Shown in pieces: positions 53,469 to 62,358 of a stretch of 64,000 nucleotides of DNA. The first letter of the stretch is position 1; every line of letters begins with the position of its first letter. This DNA comes from Parabacteroides sp. (GTDB taxonomy: Bacteria > Bacteroidota > Bacteroidia > Bacteroidales > Tannerellaceae). The position numbers were made by a program, and so were the translations under genes. A model generated the notes under the pieces. The model was given only the letters and a program-made list of their open reading frames with translations, made no database searches and was not told the DNA's origin. The stretch covers positions 132,757 through 196,756 of the forward strand of contig DXVO01000024.1 of assembly GCA_019417325.1 (NCBI GenBank). Direction: 5' to 3'.

Positions 53469-54875
53469 TCACCTACGTATCATATACATAATAAAACCAC
53501 CACCAAAAATCAAAAAAATACCAAGCTTAATCATTATATTAATCCATAGATTATCCACATCCAAAAACAGAAAAACAAAATTATATAAAATCAACAACGA
53601 CAACGTAAATATCAAAGGATAAAACATAGCTTTATATGCCCATATTACAGGTTTATCAAATAGTTTATATAGCAATCCATATACATAAAAAAGTTTCAAT
53701 AAATTAACACACAAAATAGAATACATCACATAATATAAAGATTCCGTATAATAAACTACAAATATTACCACAACCACTTTTAACAAAAACAAATACAAAC
53801 TACTAATCATCAATATAGAAGTTTTATTCATAATCCTAAAATATACATCTTTCAAAGATTGCAATAATATAACAGGTATAAAAAAAGAAGATATCTTTAG
53901 TAAATCAATAGCAGTATCCCATTGATTTCCAAAACTAATCAAGATGAGTTCTTTAGAAGATATATATACAAATACTGAAAGAGGGAGTGATATTGAGGCA
54001 ACAATCCTAACAAACTTTCTAAATGAAGATTCTATCCAATCCAATCCAATTGCTTTTTCATTCAAAATAGAATATACTGATTGAATAAGCACAGCATTTA
54101 TATTACCTACAATTAAATTTGTAAATAAATTCGCTTTATCATATTGAGCAAGAACAGAAGTATTATATTTTTTTCCTATAACTAATTTATCAAACTGCAA
54201 CTCCATTGTATTAATAAGTCCATACAAGAAATCATATAATGAAAATTTAAACACCTTATTAATGCTTTCTTTTTCTATATGAATCTTCAGTTCAAACCTA
54301 TATCGATAGTAATTAACAACAAAAATCAATATACTGGAAAACAATGGTGTTATCAAAAGAGAGTATATACCTCCCCCATTTAAAGCTAAAATTACAGAAA
54401 CAGTACCTGTCAGTAGATAAACTATAAAAGTCCTTTTTGCTATAAAAGCAAATTTCTTCCCCTTAATAAGAAGTGAATTAGGAACTATATTCAATATATT
54501 GAAAAATAAAACAACAGATAATATCCTACAAACTACCACTAATTGATCTTTTCCATAAAAATCAGCTATGAATTTTGAGAAAGAGAAAAAAATGATAGAA
54601 AATATAATTGCTGCATAAAAAGTTAATGAAAAAAAATTATTAAAATCATTCTCTCTCAATTCTTTATTTTGAACGATAGCATTATTTAATCCACATGTTC
54701 CAACTAATAAAAACAGTGAAAGAAATACATTTGCAATAGCAACTATACCATAATCATAAGGTGTTAGTATTCGTGATAATATCATTGTCACCACAAATGA
54801 TATTATCACATACGAATAAGTATCTACTGCTTTATAAAAAAAAGCGATAAATAATTCTTTCCTAAATGATATCAT
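53469..54875 (-). CDS. wzx: Wzx-type repeat-unit flippase
   Basis: This 468-residue polytopic protein has an N-terminus typical of the MOP/PST family (AVDTYSYVIISFVVTMILSR then ILTPYDYGIVAIANVFLSLF) and about 12 to 14 membrane segments. It should flip lipid-linked repeat units across the inner membrane for Wzy. It follows the WecC-like gene and lies 2 bp before the heparinase-like gene. Confidence 0.9.
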   Translation of the reverse strand: MISFRKELFIAFFYKAVDTYSYVIISFVVTMILSRILTPYDYGIVAIANVFLSLFLLVGTCGLNNAIVQNKELRENDFNNFFSLTFYAAIIFSIIFFSFSKFIADFYGKDQLVVVCRILSVVLFFNILNIVPNSLLIKGKKFAFIAKRTFIVYLLTGTVSVILALNGGGIYSLLITPLFSSILIFVVNYYRYRFELKIHIEKESINKVFKFSLYDFLYGLINTMELQFDKLVIGKKYNTSVLAQYDKANLFTNLIVGNINAVLIQSVYSILNEKAIGLDWIESSFRKFVRIVASISLPLSVFVYISSKELILISFGNQWDTAIDLLKISSFFIPVILLQSLKDVYFRIMNKTSILMISSLYLFLLKVVVVIFVVYYTESLYYVMYSILCVNLLKLFYVYGLLYKLFDKPVIWAYKAMFYPLIFTLSLLILYNFVFLFLDVDNLWINIMIKLGIFLIFGGGFIMYMIRR

Positions 54876-54966
54876 ATTATATTTACCACAAAAACCACTA
54901 TATTATAGTTTATGAATAATTACAGATATCATCCGTACAAAACTAAAACAGTCATTACTTTTATAA

Positions 54967-56172
54967 TTATTTTCTGAAAATACCAGTAAAATCTAATATT
55001 ATTTTATCTTCTATATATGGCAAAAGTTTAAACAAGTCATGTGAGACTAAGAACACCACAATATCCGCCATATCATAAGCCTCTTTATATTCCGTCAGCT
55101 TAAAGACTTTGTGTTCTTTCACATTCGGTTCCACAACCAATATATCTGCATTATTGCAGAACTGCATTACCTTAGTTGTTATATATTTAGCAGGAGATTC
55201 CCGTAAATCATCAATATTCGGTTTGAAAGCAAGCCCCATCATTGCCACAACAGGTTTACGATTATGTTCAAGTTCGAACTTTAGGATGGCATTTTGAACT
55301 TTCTCTGCACACCAGAATGCTTTGTAGTTATTGATTTCACGGGCTTTGGCTATAAGTTGGGATTCTATCGGATATTCCGCTGTAATAAAATAAGGGTCTA
55401 CAGCTATGCAATGACCTCCAACTCCGGAACCCGGTTGCAGGATATTTACACGCGGATGCTTATTTGCCAATTCGATAAGTTCCCAAACATTGATACCGGC
55501 TTTATCACAAATAATAGACAATTCATTGGCAAAGGCTATCTGCACATCACGGGATGAATTTTCCGTTAGTTTACACATCTCGGCTGTTTTACTGTTGGTT
55601 TTATGCAATGTACCTTTTACAAATTGACTATAGAAACTTATTGCCTTATCTGTTGACTCCTGATTAATGCCACCAATCACACGATCATTATGAACTAATT
55701 CATAAATAACATTTCCGGGTAATACGCGTTCCGGGCAGTAAGCGATATAGATTTTATCTTTTAATTCAGGACGCTCACTGAAAATCAGTTGTTCCATTCT
55801 TTCTGTGGTTCCTACAGGTGAAGTGGATTCGATTACATACAGGTCGCCTTCTTTCAAAAGGGGAAGAACGCAGCGGGTGGCTGCTTCCACATAAGAAATA
55901 TCCGGCTCATGATTTTCTTTAAACGGAGTCGGGACTACCATAAAGTAAGCATCACAAACTTCAGGCTTTAAAGAGGCTCTCAACATTCCTTTGTTTACCA
56001 CCTCTTGAAGGCATTCTTCCATACCCGGTTCGATGATATGTAGTTTGCCTTGATTGGTCATTTCCACAACTGTAGGATTAATGTCCACACCTAAAATCTC
56101 AATACCATGCTTTGCAGCAATAATTGCGGTTGGAAGTCCGATATATCCCAACCCCATAAAACATGCTCTCAT
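54967..56172 (-). CDS. wecC: UDP-ManNAc dehydrogenase (WecC-like)
   Basis: This 401-residue protein belongs to the UDP-sugar dehydrogenase family: NAD-binding MGLGYIGLPTAIIAAKHG, ESTSPVGTTERM, AYCPERVLPGN, and GSGVGGHCIAVDPYFI. The AYCPERVLPG form and WecB partner favour UDP-ManNAc as substrate, giving UDP-ManNAcA. The catalytic cysteine is in GGHCIAVDPY. It lies 13 bp after the WecA-like gene and is the second gene of the operon. Confidence 0.92.
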   Translation of the reverse strand: MRACFMGLGYIGLPTAIIAAKHGIEILGVDINPTVVEMTNQGKLHIIEPGMEECLQEVVNKGMLRASLKPEVCDAYFMVVPTPFKENHEPDISYVEAATRCVLPLLKEGDLYVIESTSPVGTTERMEQLIFSERPELKDKIYIAYCPERVLPGNVIYELVHNDRVIGGINQESTDKAISFYSQFVKGTLHKTNSKTAEMCKLTENSSRDVQIAFANELSIICDKAGINVWELIELANKHPRVNILQPGSGVGGHCIAVDPYFITAEYPIESQLIAKAREINNYKAFWCAEKVQNAILKFELEHNRKPVVAMMGLAFKPNIDDLRESPAKYITTKVMQFCNNADILVVEPNVKEHKVFKLTEYKEAYDMADIVVFLVSHDLFKLLPYIEDKIILDFTGIFRK

Positions 56173-56185
56173 ACTACTTTTATAT

Positions 56186-57292
56186 TTATCTATTTAGTTC
56201 TTTTTTCTTGCTTCGTATCCAATCCAACCAAAGATTGACCATGGTATAAATCAAAATGTCTCCTAACAACAGCAAATTGCAATTCACATAAGAAGACAAG
56301 GCTATATTTACCCCGCAAAACACATATCCTGCCAATAGGGTACACAATAAGACCTGACGGGGAGTAAAACCTATTGCCAACAATTTATGATGGATATGAT
56401 TTTTATCGGCTTCAAAGATGGGACGACGGGTACGAAAACGAAGGAAGATTACACGGAACACATCAAACAAAGGAATGATTAATGTAGACACAGCTATCAT
56501 TAATGCACACTCGGATGACGGATATTCCAAAGGACGGTATACCGCATAACGAATTGCGAGAAATGCCAGTAAAAAGCCTAATGTCAGGCTTCCGGTATCT
56601 CCCATAAATATCTTACGGCAATGTTCGGCATTCCCGAATACGTTGTAATAAAAGAAAGGGACAAGGACCCCCAAGGTTGCAAATGCAAGCATGGAATACG
56701 TCCAGAAATCATTCGAAAAAAATAAAAAACTGAATACGACCAATGGTATACTACTCAGTCCGGAAGCAAGACCGTCTATTCCATCTATCAGATTGATTGC
56801 ATTTACTATAAAAACAATACCTAATATAGTTAAAGGAATCCCAACCCAAGGTGTCAATTCGTGGATACCCAAGAGACCATATAAATTATTTATCCATAAT
56901 CCGGACAATGGCAACAAACAAGCTGCTGCTATCTGAACCATAAGCTTGGAACGGCTATAGACACCAACCAAATCATCTTTGATTCCTACCAGATACAGGA
57001 GAATCAATCCGCATATCAACAAATAAAATTCGGGGATTAGGAAATTAAGGGTGCCGGCTGGTATAGGATAGCCTAACTGGTAACGTATGCCGGTAATAAA
57101 ACACAGGGAGAATAATATGGAGGGAAGGAAGGAAATACCTCCTAAACGGGGAACCTCTTTTTCATGTACCTTTCTTTCATCCGGTATATCGAACAGCCGC
57201 TTTCTATATGCTACTAACAGAATACGTGGTATGAACATAGAAGATAACGCAAAGGCTATCAAAAAGCACATGAAAATCAACAGATAAGACAT
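56186..57292 (-). CDS. wecA: WecA/MraY-family initiating glycosyl-1-phosphate transferase
   Basis: The preferred start is the ATG at 57292 (MSYLLIFMCFLIAFALSS), since the frame back to 57337 adds a polar tail. The protein has about ten to eleven membrane segments, DIPDERKVHEKEVPRLGG, NAINLIDGIDGLASG and a GNAEHCRKIFMGDTGSLTLG motif. It transfers GlcNAc-1-P (or similar) from UDP-sugar to undecaprenyl phosphate and starts the repeat unit. It is the first gene of the capsule glycan operon, 66 bp from the inverted repeat of the invertible promoter. Confidence 0.93.
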   Translation of the reverse strand: MSYLLIFMCFLIAFALSSMFIPRILLVAYRKRLFDIPDERKVHEKEVPRLGGISFLPSILFSLCFITGIRYQLGYPIPAGTLNFLIPEFYLLICGLILLYLVGIKDDLVGVYSRSKLMVQIAAACLLPLSGLWINNLYGLLGIHELTPWVGIPLTILGIVFIVNAINLIDGIDGLASGLSSIPLVVFSFLFFSNDFWTYSMLAFATLGVLVPFFYYNVFGNAEHCRKIFMGDTGSLTLGFLLAFLAIRYAVYRPLEYPSSECALMIAVSTLIIPLFDVFRVIFLRFRTRRPIFEADKNHIHHKLLAIGFTPRQVLLCTLLAGYVFCGVNIALSSYVNCNLLLLGDILIYTMVNLWLDWIRSKKKELNR

Positions 57293-57358
57293 TATATCGA
57301 GTTTGTATTTGAGGACAAGAAAGTTCGTCAGCCCCATAACAGACTAACGAAAAAACGC

Positions 57359-57556
57359 CTAAAAAAACGTTCGTTTCTGATTAGTCTTTTTTATATAAAA
57401 TGCTATAACATACTTTTTTAAGGATTTATCATTATGAAAATTATATATTCGATTGATCTGTAGAATAATAATTATTTAATGTGGATTTTGAATTTCAATA
57501 TTAAAAACATAACTTTGCGCCATCAAAATGGCTAAAATAAACGAACGTTTTTTTAG
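57359..57556. promoter_or_regulatory. Invertible promoter region of the capsule operon, in OFF orientation
   Basis: CTAAAAAAACGTTCGTTT at 57359-57376 is mirrored exactly by AAACGAACGTTTTTTTAG at 57539-57556. Both contain AAACGTTCGT, the core recognised in B. fragilis capsule promoter inversions by the Mpi recombinase. The 162-bp interior holds a plus-strand promoter with TTTG at 57487-57490 and TAACTTTG at 57510-57517, spaced 19 bp as in the Bacteroidetes consensus. It points away from the capsule operon, so this assembly shows the OFF state; inversion would aim it at wecA. No recombinase is in the window. Confidence 0.88.
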
Positions 57557-57663
57557 TCATTTTTCATTTTCTCCATTCTATAAAAGGCGAAATATATTTA
57601 TAAATTTTATCAAGGATTATTTATAGAATACTATTTCACATCGCATATCATACCTGACAAAGC

Positions 57664-57701
57664 ATAAAAAAGCCGCTTTACCTTTACTGGCAAAACGGCT
57701 T
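57664..57701 (-). terminator. Rho-independent terminator after the AbiE-like module
   Basis: On the minus strand AAGCCG(TTTTGCC) pairs with (GG..)CGGCTT and the stem is followed by TTTTTTA. It lies about 75 bp after the AbiEii-like stop and shields the invertible promoter region from readthrough on the minus strand. Confidence 0.75.
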
Positions 57702-57773
57702 CATATCTAATAAATGGATTTTCCTAAATAAGTTTATATAGACCGAAGATTACAGAAAATCAGATATCTCCGG

Positions 57774-58370
57774 TTACAACAATGACAATACCCGGCTTTT
57801 TACGTCTTCCCAAGTTACAGCCCGGAACATATAAGGCAATGGGTCCGGATCTGCATCATCAAAATAAGACAAACTCTTTAAAACCATAAAATCAGAACCA
57901 TCGGGATACTTCTCTCTATAAAAAGAAAGCATTTGAGGTAAGGTATATCTCTCAGATAAAAAATATAAATCAATAAAATCTTTTTTCGTTCCACGTCCTG
58001 TAATCGCAGCCAATTTCATAGCTGCAATATCGTTTAAGTCAGCTAAACGAATCCCATCATATTCAATAAAATCAGATAACCATTTGTATGAATAATCTAC
58101 AATATCTATTTTAACATTATTCAAAACAAATATATGAATATGGGCAGAAGACTTTAAAATAGTTAGATTGCCTATACTTCTTAATTCCTCAATAACAACT
58201 TCAGTATCTGCTATATGTCCAAAAAAATCTAAGTCTACGGATTTACGATGACCTATCTGAAGAGCCAAAGCTGTACCACCCACTAAACGGGTATCTGTCA
58301 TAGATGGTAACTTCTGGATTTTTTTTAAAAGTTCCAGTGTTGGGGATTCGACTGTTGAGCTGTGTAACAT
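57774..58370 (-). CDS. AbiEii-family nucleotidyltransferase toxin
   Basis: This 198-residue protein has the AbiEii motifs: VGGTALALQIGHRKSVDLDF (GG and DxD) near residue 30 and KLAAITGRGTKKDFIDLYFL with the catalytic-type lysine. Such toxins transfer nucleotides to tRNA or other targets and act in abortive infection or as toxin-antitoxin systems. The gene overlaps its partner by 46 bp. It lies directly upstream of the invertible capsule promoter. Confidence 0.88.
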   Translation of the reverse strand: MLHSSTVESPTLELLKKIQKLPSMTDTRLVGGTALALQIGHRKSVDLDFFGHIADTEVVIEELRSIGNLTILKSSAHIHIFVLNNVKIDIVDYSYKWLSDFIEYDGIRLADLNDIAAMKLAAITGRGTKKDFIDLYFLSERYTLPQMLSFYREKYPDGSDFMVLKSLSYFDDADPDPLPYMFRAVTWEDVKSRVLSLL

Positions 58371-58630
58371 CTGAATTGCTGAATAGGTATTTGGGATATT
58401 GCAGAAATATAAGATAAAGCACGAGGTTCCAAATCTCTAAACTTTTTTACATATGCGACAATTACAGGTAAAGTATAATAGTTGCATATCAGATTCCAAT
58501 CTGATAAGAGCCCGTACTCTAACACTCTTTTTATTATATAAGAGGCATGCTCATCCATATCCAGACTATCTTTATCGACGTCCCAAAATAGATAAGAAGA
58601 AAACTGACCTATATATTCAAATGATGTCAT
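58325..58630 (-). CDS. Putative AbiE-system antitoxin (DUF6922-like)
   Basis: This 101-residue protein resembles the small DUF6922-type partners found before AbiEii-like genes in Bacteroidetes: FSSYLFWDVDKDSLDMDEHA, IIKRVLEYGLLSDW, then SQIPIQQFRC. The N-terminal LFWDVD is the recognisable part. It overlaps the toxin gene, suggesting coupled translation. Family assignment is from memory; the antitoxin role is inferred from gene order. Confidence 0.75.
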   Translation of the reverse strand: MTSFEYIGQFSSYLFWDVDKDSLDMDEHASYIIKRVLEYGLLSDWNLICNYYTLPVIVAYVKKFRDLEPRALSYISAISQIPIQQFRCYTAQQSNPQHWNF

Positions 58631-58746
58631 TGTTATATTTCTCTTTTTTACAAAGATAGTTTATTCTATTATTTAAACAACGCTTTAAAGATTCATTTCC
58701 TTTCCAGTTTTCAAACTAAGGCAATCCTCACAAACGTAAAATCTTT

Positions 58747-59748
58747 CTAAACAATCTCCTTCAGCAACTCCTCTATCGTATCCACACAGACCTCCCTGCC
58801 ATCCGGGAAATGTATCGTGAAGTTATCAGTTTGTAAATTGCCGGTTTCAATCCATACATCGGATTCGGCATGGCGGTTACCTTGGATGCCGTTTCGCTGG
58901 AGTGCTTTACGTATCATGGCATATTTCTGTCCATGCCCTTCCAAACGGACTGCTGTTGAATATTGGTTTTCTATACGGAACAGACCGGTTTCCGTATCAA
59001 AGACAATTCCTTTTCGGGCAAAGAAACCGCTTAGATGACCGCTCAATGCCAAATCTTCCGGAGTACCGGTATGGATACCGTTTACCTTATCCATCAGCCA
59101 GATTTTATCGGCTATCTGGAGAGCCAGTTCCAAATCATGCGTAGAAAGGAAGATGGTTTTATTGGTAGTACGGGTAAGACGGTGGAGCAACTGCATAATC
59201 TCCACCTTACTTGGGAAATCAAGAAAAGCAGTCGGTTCATCCAGGAAAATCACAGGAGTTTGTTGGGCAAGCGCCTTAGCTATCATGACCTTCTGCCGCT
59301 CCCCATCGGAAAGGGTATGTACCATGCGGGAGGCAAGGTTTTCTATACGGACTAATGAAATGGATTCTTCTACAATCTTTTTGTCCTCTTTATCCAAACG
59401 TCCCCAAAAGCCGGTATATGGACTACGCCCCATGCCTACCAGTTCGCGAACGGACATATTACGGATATCACACTTTTCGGTCAGTACAACACCGATAGTC
59501 GTACTCAGAGCCTTATCCGAAAAAGTATCGATATCCCTTCCCATCACAAAGATTTGCCCCTCTATCTTGGGTTGGAAAGCAGACAGCGTACGCAATAAGG
59601 TGGACTTCCCTACTCCGTTTGCTCCCAGCAAGCAAGTCAGTTCACCACTGTAAATAGAGGAACAGATATGGTCGGCAACCCGTTTAGTATCATTTTTAGA
59701 CGGATAGCCGATTGATAGGTTTTCTATACGAATCGTTTCCTGCCTCAT
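58747..59748 (-). CDS. btuD: ABC transporter ATP-binding protein, BtuD/FecE-like
   Basis: This 333-residue protein has Walker A (LLGANGVGKSTLL), the signature LSDGERQKVMIAKALAQ, Walker B (VIFLDEPTAFLDFP) and switch histidine (LSTHDLEL). Beyond the normal ABC domain is an extra C-terminal region of about 80 residues (after ENQYSTAVRLEGHG), common in Bacteroidetes homologues. It is the third gene of the riboswitch-controlled btuFCD operon, so corrinoid uptake is favoured over iron. Confidence 0.9.
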   Translation of the reverse strand: MRQETIRIENLSIGYPSKNDTKRVADHICSSIYSGELTCLLGANGVGKSTLLRTLSAFQPKIEGQIFVMGRDIDTFSDKALSTTIGVVLTEKCDIRNMSVRELVGMGRSPYTGFWGRLDKEDKKIVEESISLVRIENLASRMVHTLSDGERQKVMIAKALAQQTPVIFLDEPTAFLDFPSKVEIMQLLHRLTRTTNKTIFLSTHDLELALQIADKIWLMDKVNGIHTGTPEDLALSGHLSGFFARKGIVFDTETGLFRIENQYSTAVRLEGHGQKYAMIRKALQRNGIQGNRHAESDVWIETGNLQTDNFTIHFPDGREVCVDTIEELLKEIV

Positions 59749-59750
59749 AC

Positions 59751-60800
59751 TTATTCGTTTAATTCATTTTTACGTTTACGGAACAAGACGGATGCAACTA
59801 CCGGAGCACCCACCAGCGCTGTAACGGAGTTGACAGGAAGAGCCCCTTCAAAACCGGGCATTCTTGCAATCAGGTTACAAACCAGAGCCAATGCCCCGCC
59901 AACTAATAAAGAAGCAGGCATCAGGATACGGTGGTCTGAGGTTTGGAAGATAGCTCTCGATAAATGGGGAACAGCCAGCCCGAGGAAGATAATCGGGCCG
60001 CAATATGCCGTAACAATAGCTGTCAGCACACCTGCCGAGGTAATCACCAGCAAACGCGACCGTTTTACATTCAAGCCGAGGTTACGGGCATACCCGTCAC
60101 CCAATAACATCAGGTTCAGAGTCTTAACCAACAGGAAAGAAAGAGGAAGCAATACAGCCATAATGGCAACGAACAACATCATCTGATTGCCGGACACACG
60201 CGAGAAACTACCCAGGCCCCAGATTACATATGCCCGGATGTCTTCTTCCACACTAAAGAATTTAAGGACACCGATTACGGCATTTGCCACATAACCGATC
60301 ATCACACCGATAATCAGCAAAGTAACATTTCCCTTTACTTTCTGGGAGACATATACAATCAGCGCCATTACCGACAGGGAACCTATGACAGCCGCAACAG
60401 ACAGGGCTATTTCCCCCATAAATCCGAGACGGCTCAACGCAACGCCTCCTATGCTACCGCTCAGCAAAACAACAAAGGCCACTCCCATACTTGCCCCCGA
60501 ACTGATACCTAATACGGAAGGTCCGGCAAGCGGATTACGGAACACGGTTTGCATCTGAAGCCCGCTGACGGATAATCCGGCTCCGGCTACCAATGCGGTA
60601 AGCGCCTGGGGCAAACGGGACTTCCAGATTATATTTTGCCAAGTAACAGGTTCGCCCCCATTCCCGCAAAGGACATTCCACACGGACTTCAAAGGGATGG
60701 AAACGGAACCTAATATCAGATTCAGGAACAGCAAAACCAAAATGACTGCTACAATCAGAAGCATCGAAAATGAAGTGGATTGTCTCATCTGCCCGCTCAT
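59751..60800 (-). CDS. btuC: ABC transporter permease, BtuC/FecCD family
   Basis: This 349-residue protein has about ten membrane segments and the FecCD/BtuC signatures: WRSRLPQALTALVAGAGLSVSG-like (KSRLPQALTALVAGAG), QTVFRNPLAGPSVLGISSGA and GPIIFLGLAVPHLSRAIF. It forms the inner-membrane channel with the BtuD-like ATPase. It overlaps the BtuF-like gene by 4 bp and is 2 bp from btuD. Confidence 0.92.
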   Translation of the reverse strand: MSGQMRQSTSFSMLLIVAVILVLLFLNLILGSVSIPLKSVWNVLCGNGGEPVTWQNIIWKSRLPQALTALVAGAGLSVSGLQMQTVFRNPLAGPSVLGISSGASMGVAFVVLLSGSIGGVALSRLGFMGEIALSVAAVIGSLSVMALIVYVSQKVKGNVTLLIIGVMIGYVANAVIGVLKFFSVEEDIRAYVIWGLGSFSRVSGNQMMLFVAIMAVLLPLSFLLVKTLNLMLLGDGYARNLGLNVKRSRLLVITSAGVLTAIVTAYCGPIIFLGLAVPHLSRAIFQTSDHRILMPASLLVGGALALVCNLIARMPGFEGALPVNSVTALVGAPVVASVLFRKRKNELNE

Positions 60801-61954
60801 TTTAATAATGCATAATAGACCGGTGTATGCTCCGGTAATAAATCCGGATGGAATATATGGAGCAGGTCGGCAAGGACTACTTCCGGTTCTGTCGGCATAT
60901 TCTCGTAGAAAGGAGTATCTTTCATATTGCAGTAGATAATTCCTTTTTCCTTGAATGCACGGAAATCGGCATACCGGGGGTCTTGTTCTTTCAATGCGTC
61001 ATAACTGAAAGTGCCGGGGAAACTATTCACAATACGCCAGTAAGAGGCGTCATCCCCCTGGTTATAGACCGTTTCAAAATCCAGCGTAACGCCCCCCGAA
61101 CGTTCATCGTCTTTCAGAAAATAGTCGGCCCCGGCATCCTTAAACAGTTGGGCAAGGAAACTTTCCCCTCCCACTGCATACCAGTTACCTCCCCGCATTT
61201 CACCGCTCAGGACAACCGGGCGTTTCTTTACGCGACCCTCAGCCGTTAATGCTTTCAATTCATTATACCGTTTTTCGATTGCAGTAAATTTATCGCAGGC
61301 TTTCTGTTCTTCTCCCAGCAGCAGCCCTATGAATTTAAGCCATTCGGCTTGTCCGAGCGGAGTCATTTCCTTATAGCCCAAATGAGGAATCAAAGGGATT
61401 CCCACATCTTTCAGGGTTTCATATCCACCACGTTTAAAAGGTGAAACCAAAATAAGGTCCGGGTTCATGCTCATAATGATTTCGTTATCGAAATTACCCT
61501 CTATTCCGATTTTAGCGGTCTGCCCTTCTTTCAAACGCTTATTCATTTCTTTATTAAACAGGTGACGGGTACTGGTCACGCCTACCACTTTATCGAGGGC
61601 ATCCAGTTTGATAAAGTTGGACAGTTGCAGGGATGTCATACAAATAACGCTCCGGATAGGATATTCTATTTGTGTGTATTCGGAAGGGACACCAGTTGGC
61701 TTTGTACCCCGTTTCACTAATGCATAACGGAAGATATTGCTTTCTTCGTGCTGCGGGTCTTGTATATCCACCAATATAAAATCTTTTTTATACTGGAGAT
61801 TGAACCCTTTGGCATACTGGGGAACAATATGCATATGGGAACCAACAGCTTCCTCCACCGGAATATTCCCTTTATCTGCGTGATTACCTTTCGAGCCACA
61901 TCCTCCCCCTAATAACATCAGGGCAAGGGCACCGGCCACTAAATACTTATTCAT
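60797..61954 (-). CDS. btuF: Substrate-binding lipoprotein, BtuF-like
   Basis: The start is the ATG at 61954 (MNKYLVAGALALMLLGGGC), which gives a lipoprotein signal with lipobox Cys at residue 19; the longer frame runs into the riboswitch. The 385-residue protein has helical-backbone binding protein features such as RSVICMTSLQLSNFIKLDAL, SMNPDLILVSPF and AVGGESFLAQLFKDAGADYF. The B12 riboswitch upstream makes cobalamin or a related corrinoid the likely ligand. It is the first gene of the transporter operon. Confidence 0.88.
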   Translation of the reverse strand: MNKYLVAGALALMLLGGGCGSKGNHADKGNIPVEEAVGSHMHIVPQYAKGFNLQYKKDFILVDIQDPQHEESNIFRYALVKRGTKPTGVPSEYTQIEYPIRSVICMTSLQLSNFIKLDALDKVVGVTSTRHLFNKEMNKRLKEGQTAKIGIEGNFDNEIIMSMNPDLILVSPFKRGGYETLKDVGIPLIPHLGYKEMTPLGQAEWLKFIGLLLGEEQKACDKFTAIEKRYNELKALTAEGRVKKRPVVLSGEMRGGNWYAVGGESFLAQLFKDAGADYFLKDDERSGGVTLDFETVYNQGDDASYWRIVNSFPGTFSYDALKEQDPRYADFRAFKEKGIIYCNMKDTPFYENMPTEPEVVLADLLHIFHPDLLPEHTPVYYALLK

Positions 61955-62009
61955 ATCTGTTTTTATTTTTCGGTACAATTGTCCAACCCCACGAGGACTT
62001 AGTTTTAAA

Positions 62010-62190
62010 TACAAATGGCAGGTCTTCTGACTTGCTTCCATACTGAAAGCCTTCCCGGTATATCATAACCAGTGGCAAAAGGTGTTATCAGCATGTTTAT
62101 AAAGCTTCACAGCAGCGTGGACTGTCCGGGATTTACACCCGGTTCCCTTTTAATCCGCCTCCCGAACGGGAGAGTGGAACCGATTCTGCC
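62010..62190 (-). ncRNA. Cobalamin riboswitch upstream of btuFCD
   Basis: On the minus strand, AAAAGGGAACCGGGTGTAAA and GGACAGTCCACGCTGCTGTG form the conserved core. The B12 box GCAAGTCAGAAGACCTGCC lies at 62017-62035. The box is about 63 bp before the btuF start. It is the second cobalamin riboswitch in the window and puts uptake under the same signal as the cbi cluster. Confidence 0.92.
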
Positions 62191-62192
62191 GG

Positions 62193-62200
62193 CAAAAGTA
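62193..62200 (-). promoter_or_regulatory. Candidate -7 promoter element for btuFCD
   Basis: The minus strand reads TACTTTTG, a match to TAnnTTTG, immediately before the riboswitch. Transcription from here would include the whole aptamer. No well-spaced -33 box is evident. Confidence 0.5.
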
Positions 62201-62264
62201 ATAAGAAAATAAAGAAGATTGGAATTCAAGAGCTGATTATTTGGATTGTCTGGTAATTTTAATA

Positions 62265-62312
62265 AAATGCCACTGGATTTATGAACATTACAAAATTCAT
62301 CCAGCGGCATTT
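62265..62312 (-). terminator. Terminator-like hairpin after the repeat lipoprotein gene
   Basis: AAATGCCACTGGAT (62265-62278) pairs with ATCCAGCGGCATTT (62299-62312) with one mismatch. On the minus strand the stem is followed by TTTTATT. It lies 47 bp past the lipoprotein stop and upstream of the btuF promoter, so it separates the two units. Confidence 0.7.
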
Positions 62313-62358
62313 AACAATGATATTTATTATTGATAAAAACTCTACTTATACGATTAAA

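Noticed and set aside
31079..57337. UpxY/NusG-like capsule antiterminator at the operon start
   Set aside because: No such gene lies between the invertible promoter and wecA or beside wza. The first gene is WecA-like.
58747..62190. Iron-siderophore transporter reading of the ABC operon
   Set aside because: The family fits both, but the cobalamin riboswitch directly upstream favours corrinoid uptake.
62107..62310. Minus-strand frame over the btuF leader
   Set aside because: It covers the riboswitch and terminator stems; structured RNA explains the sequence better.
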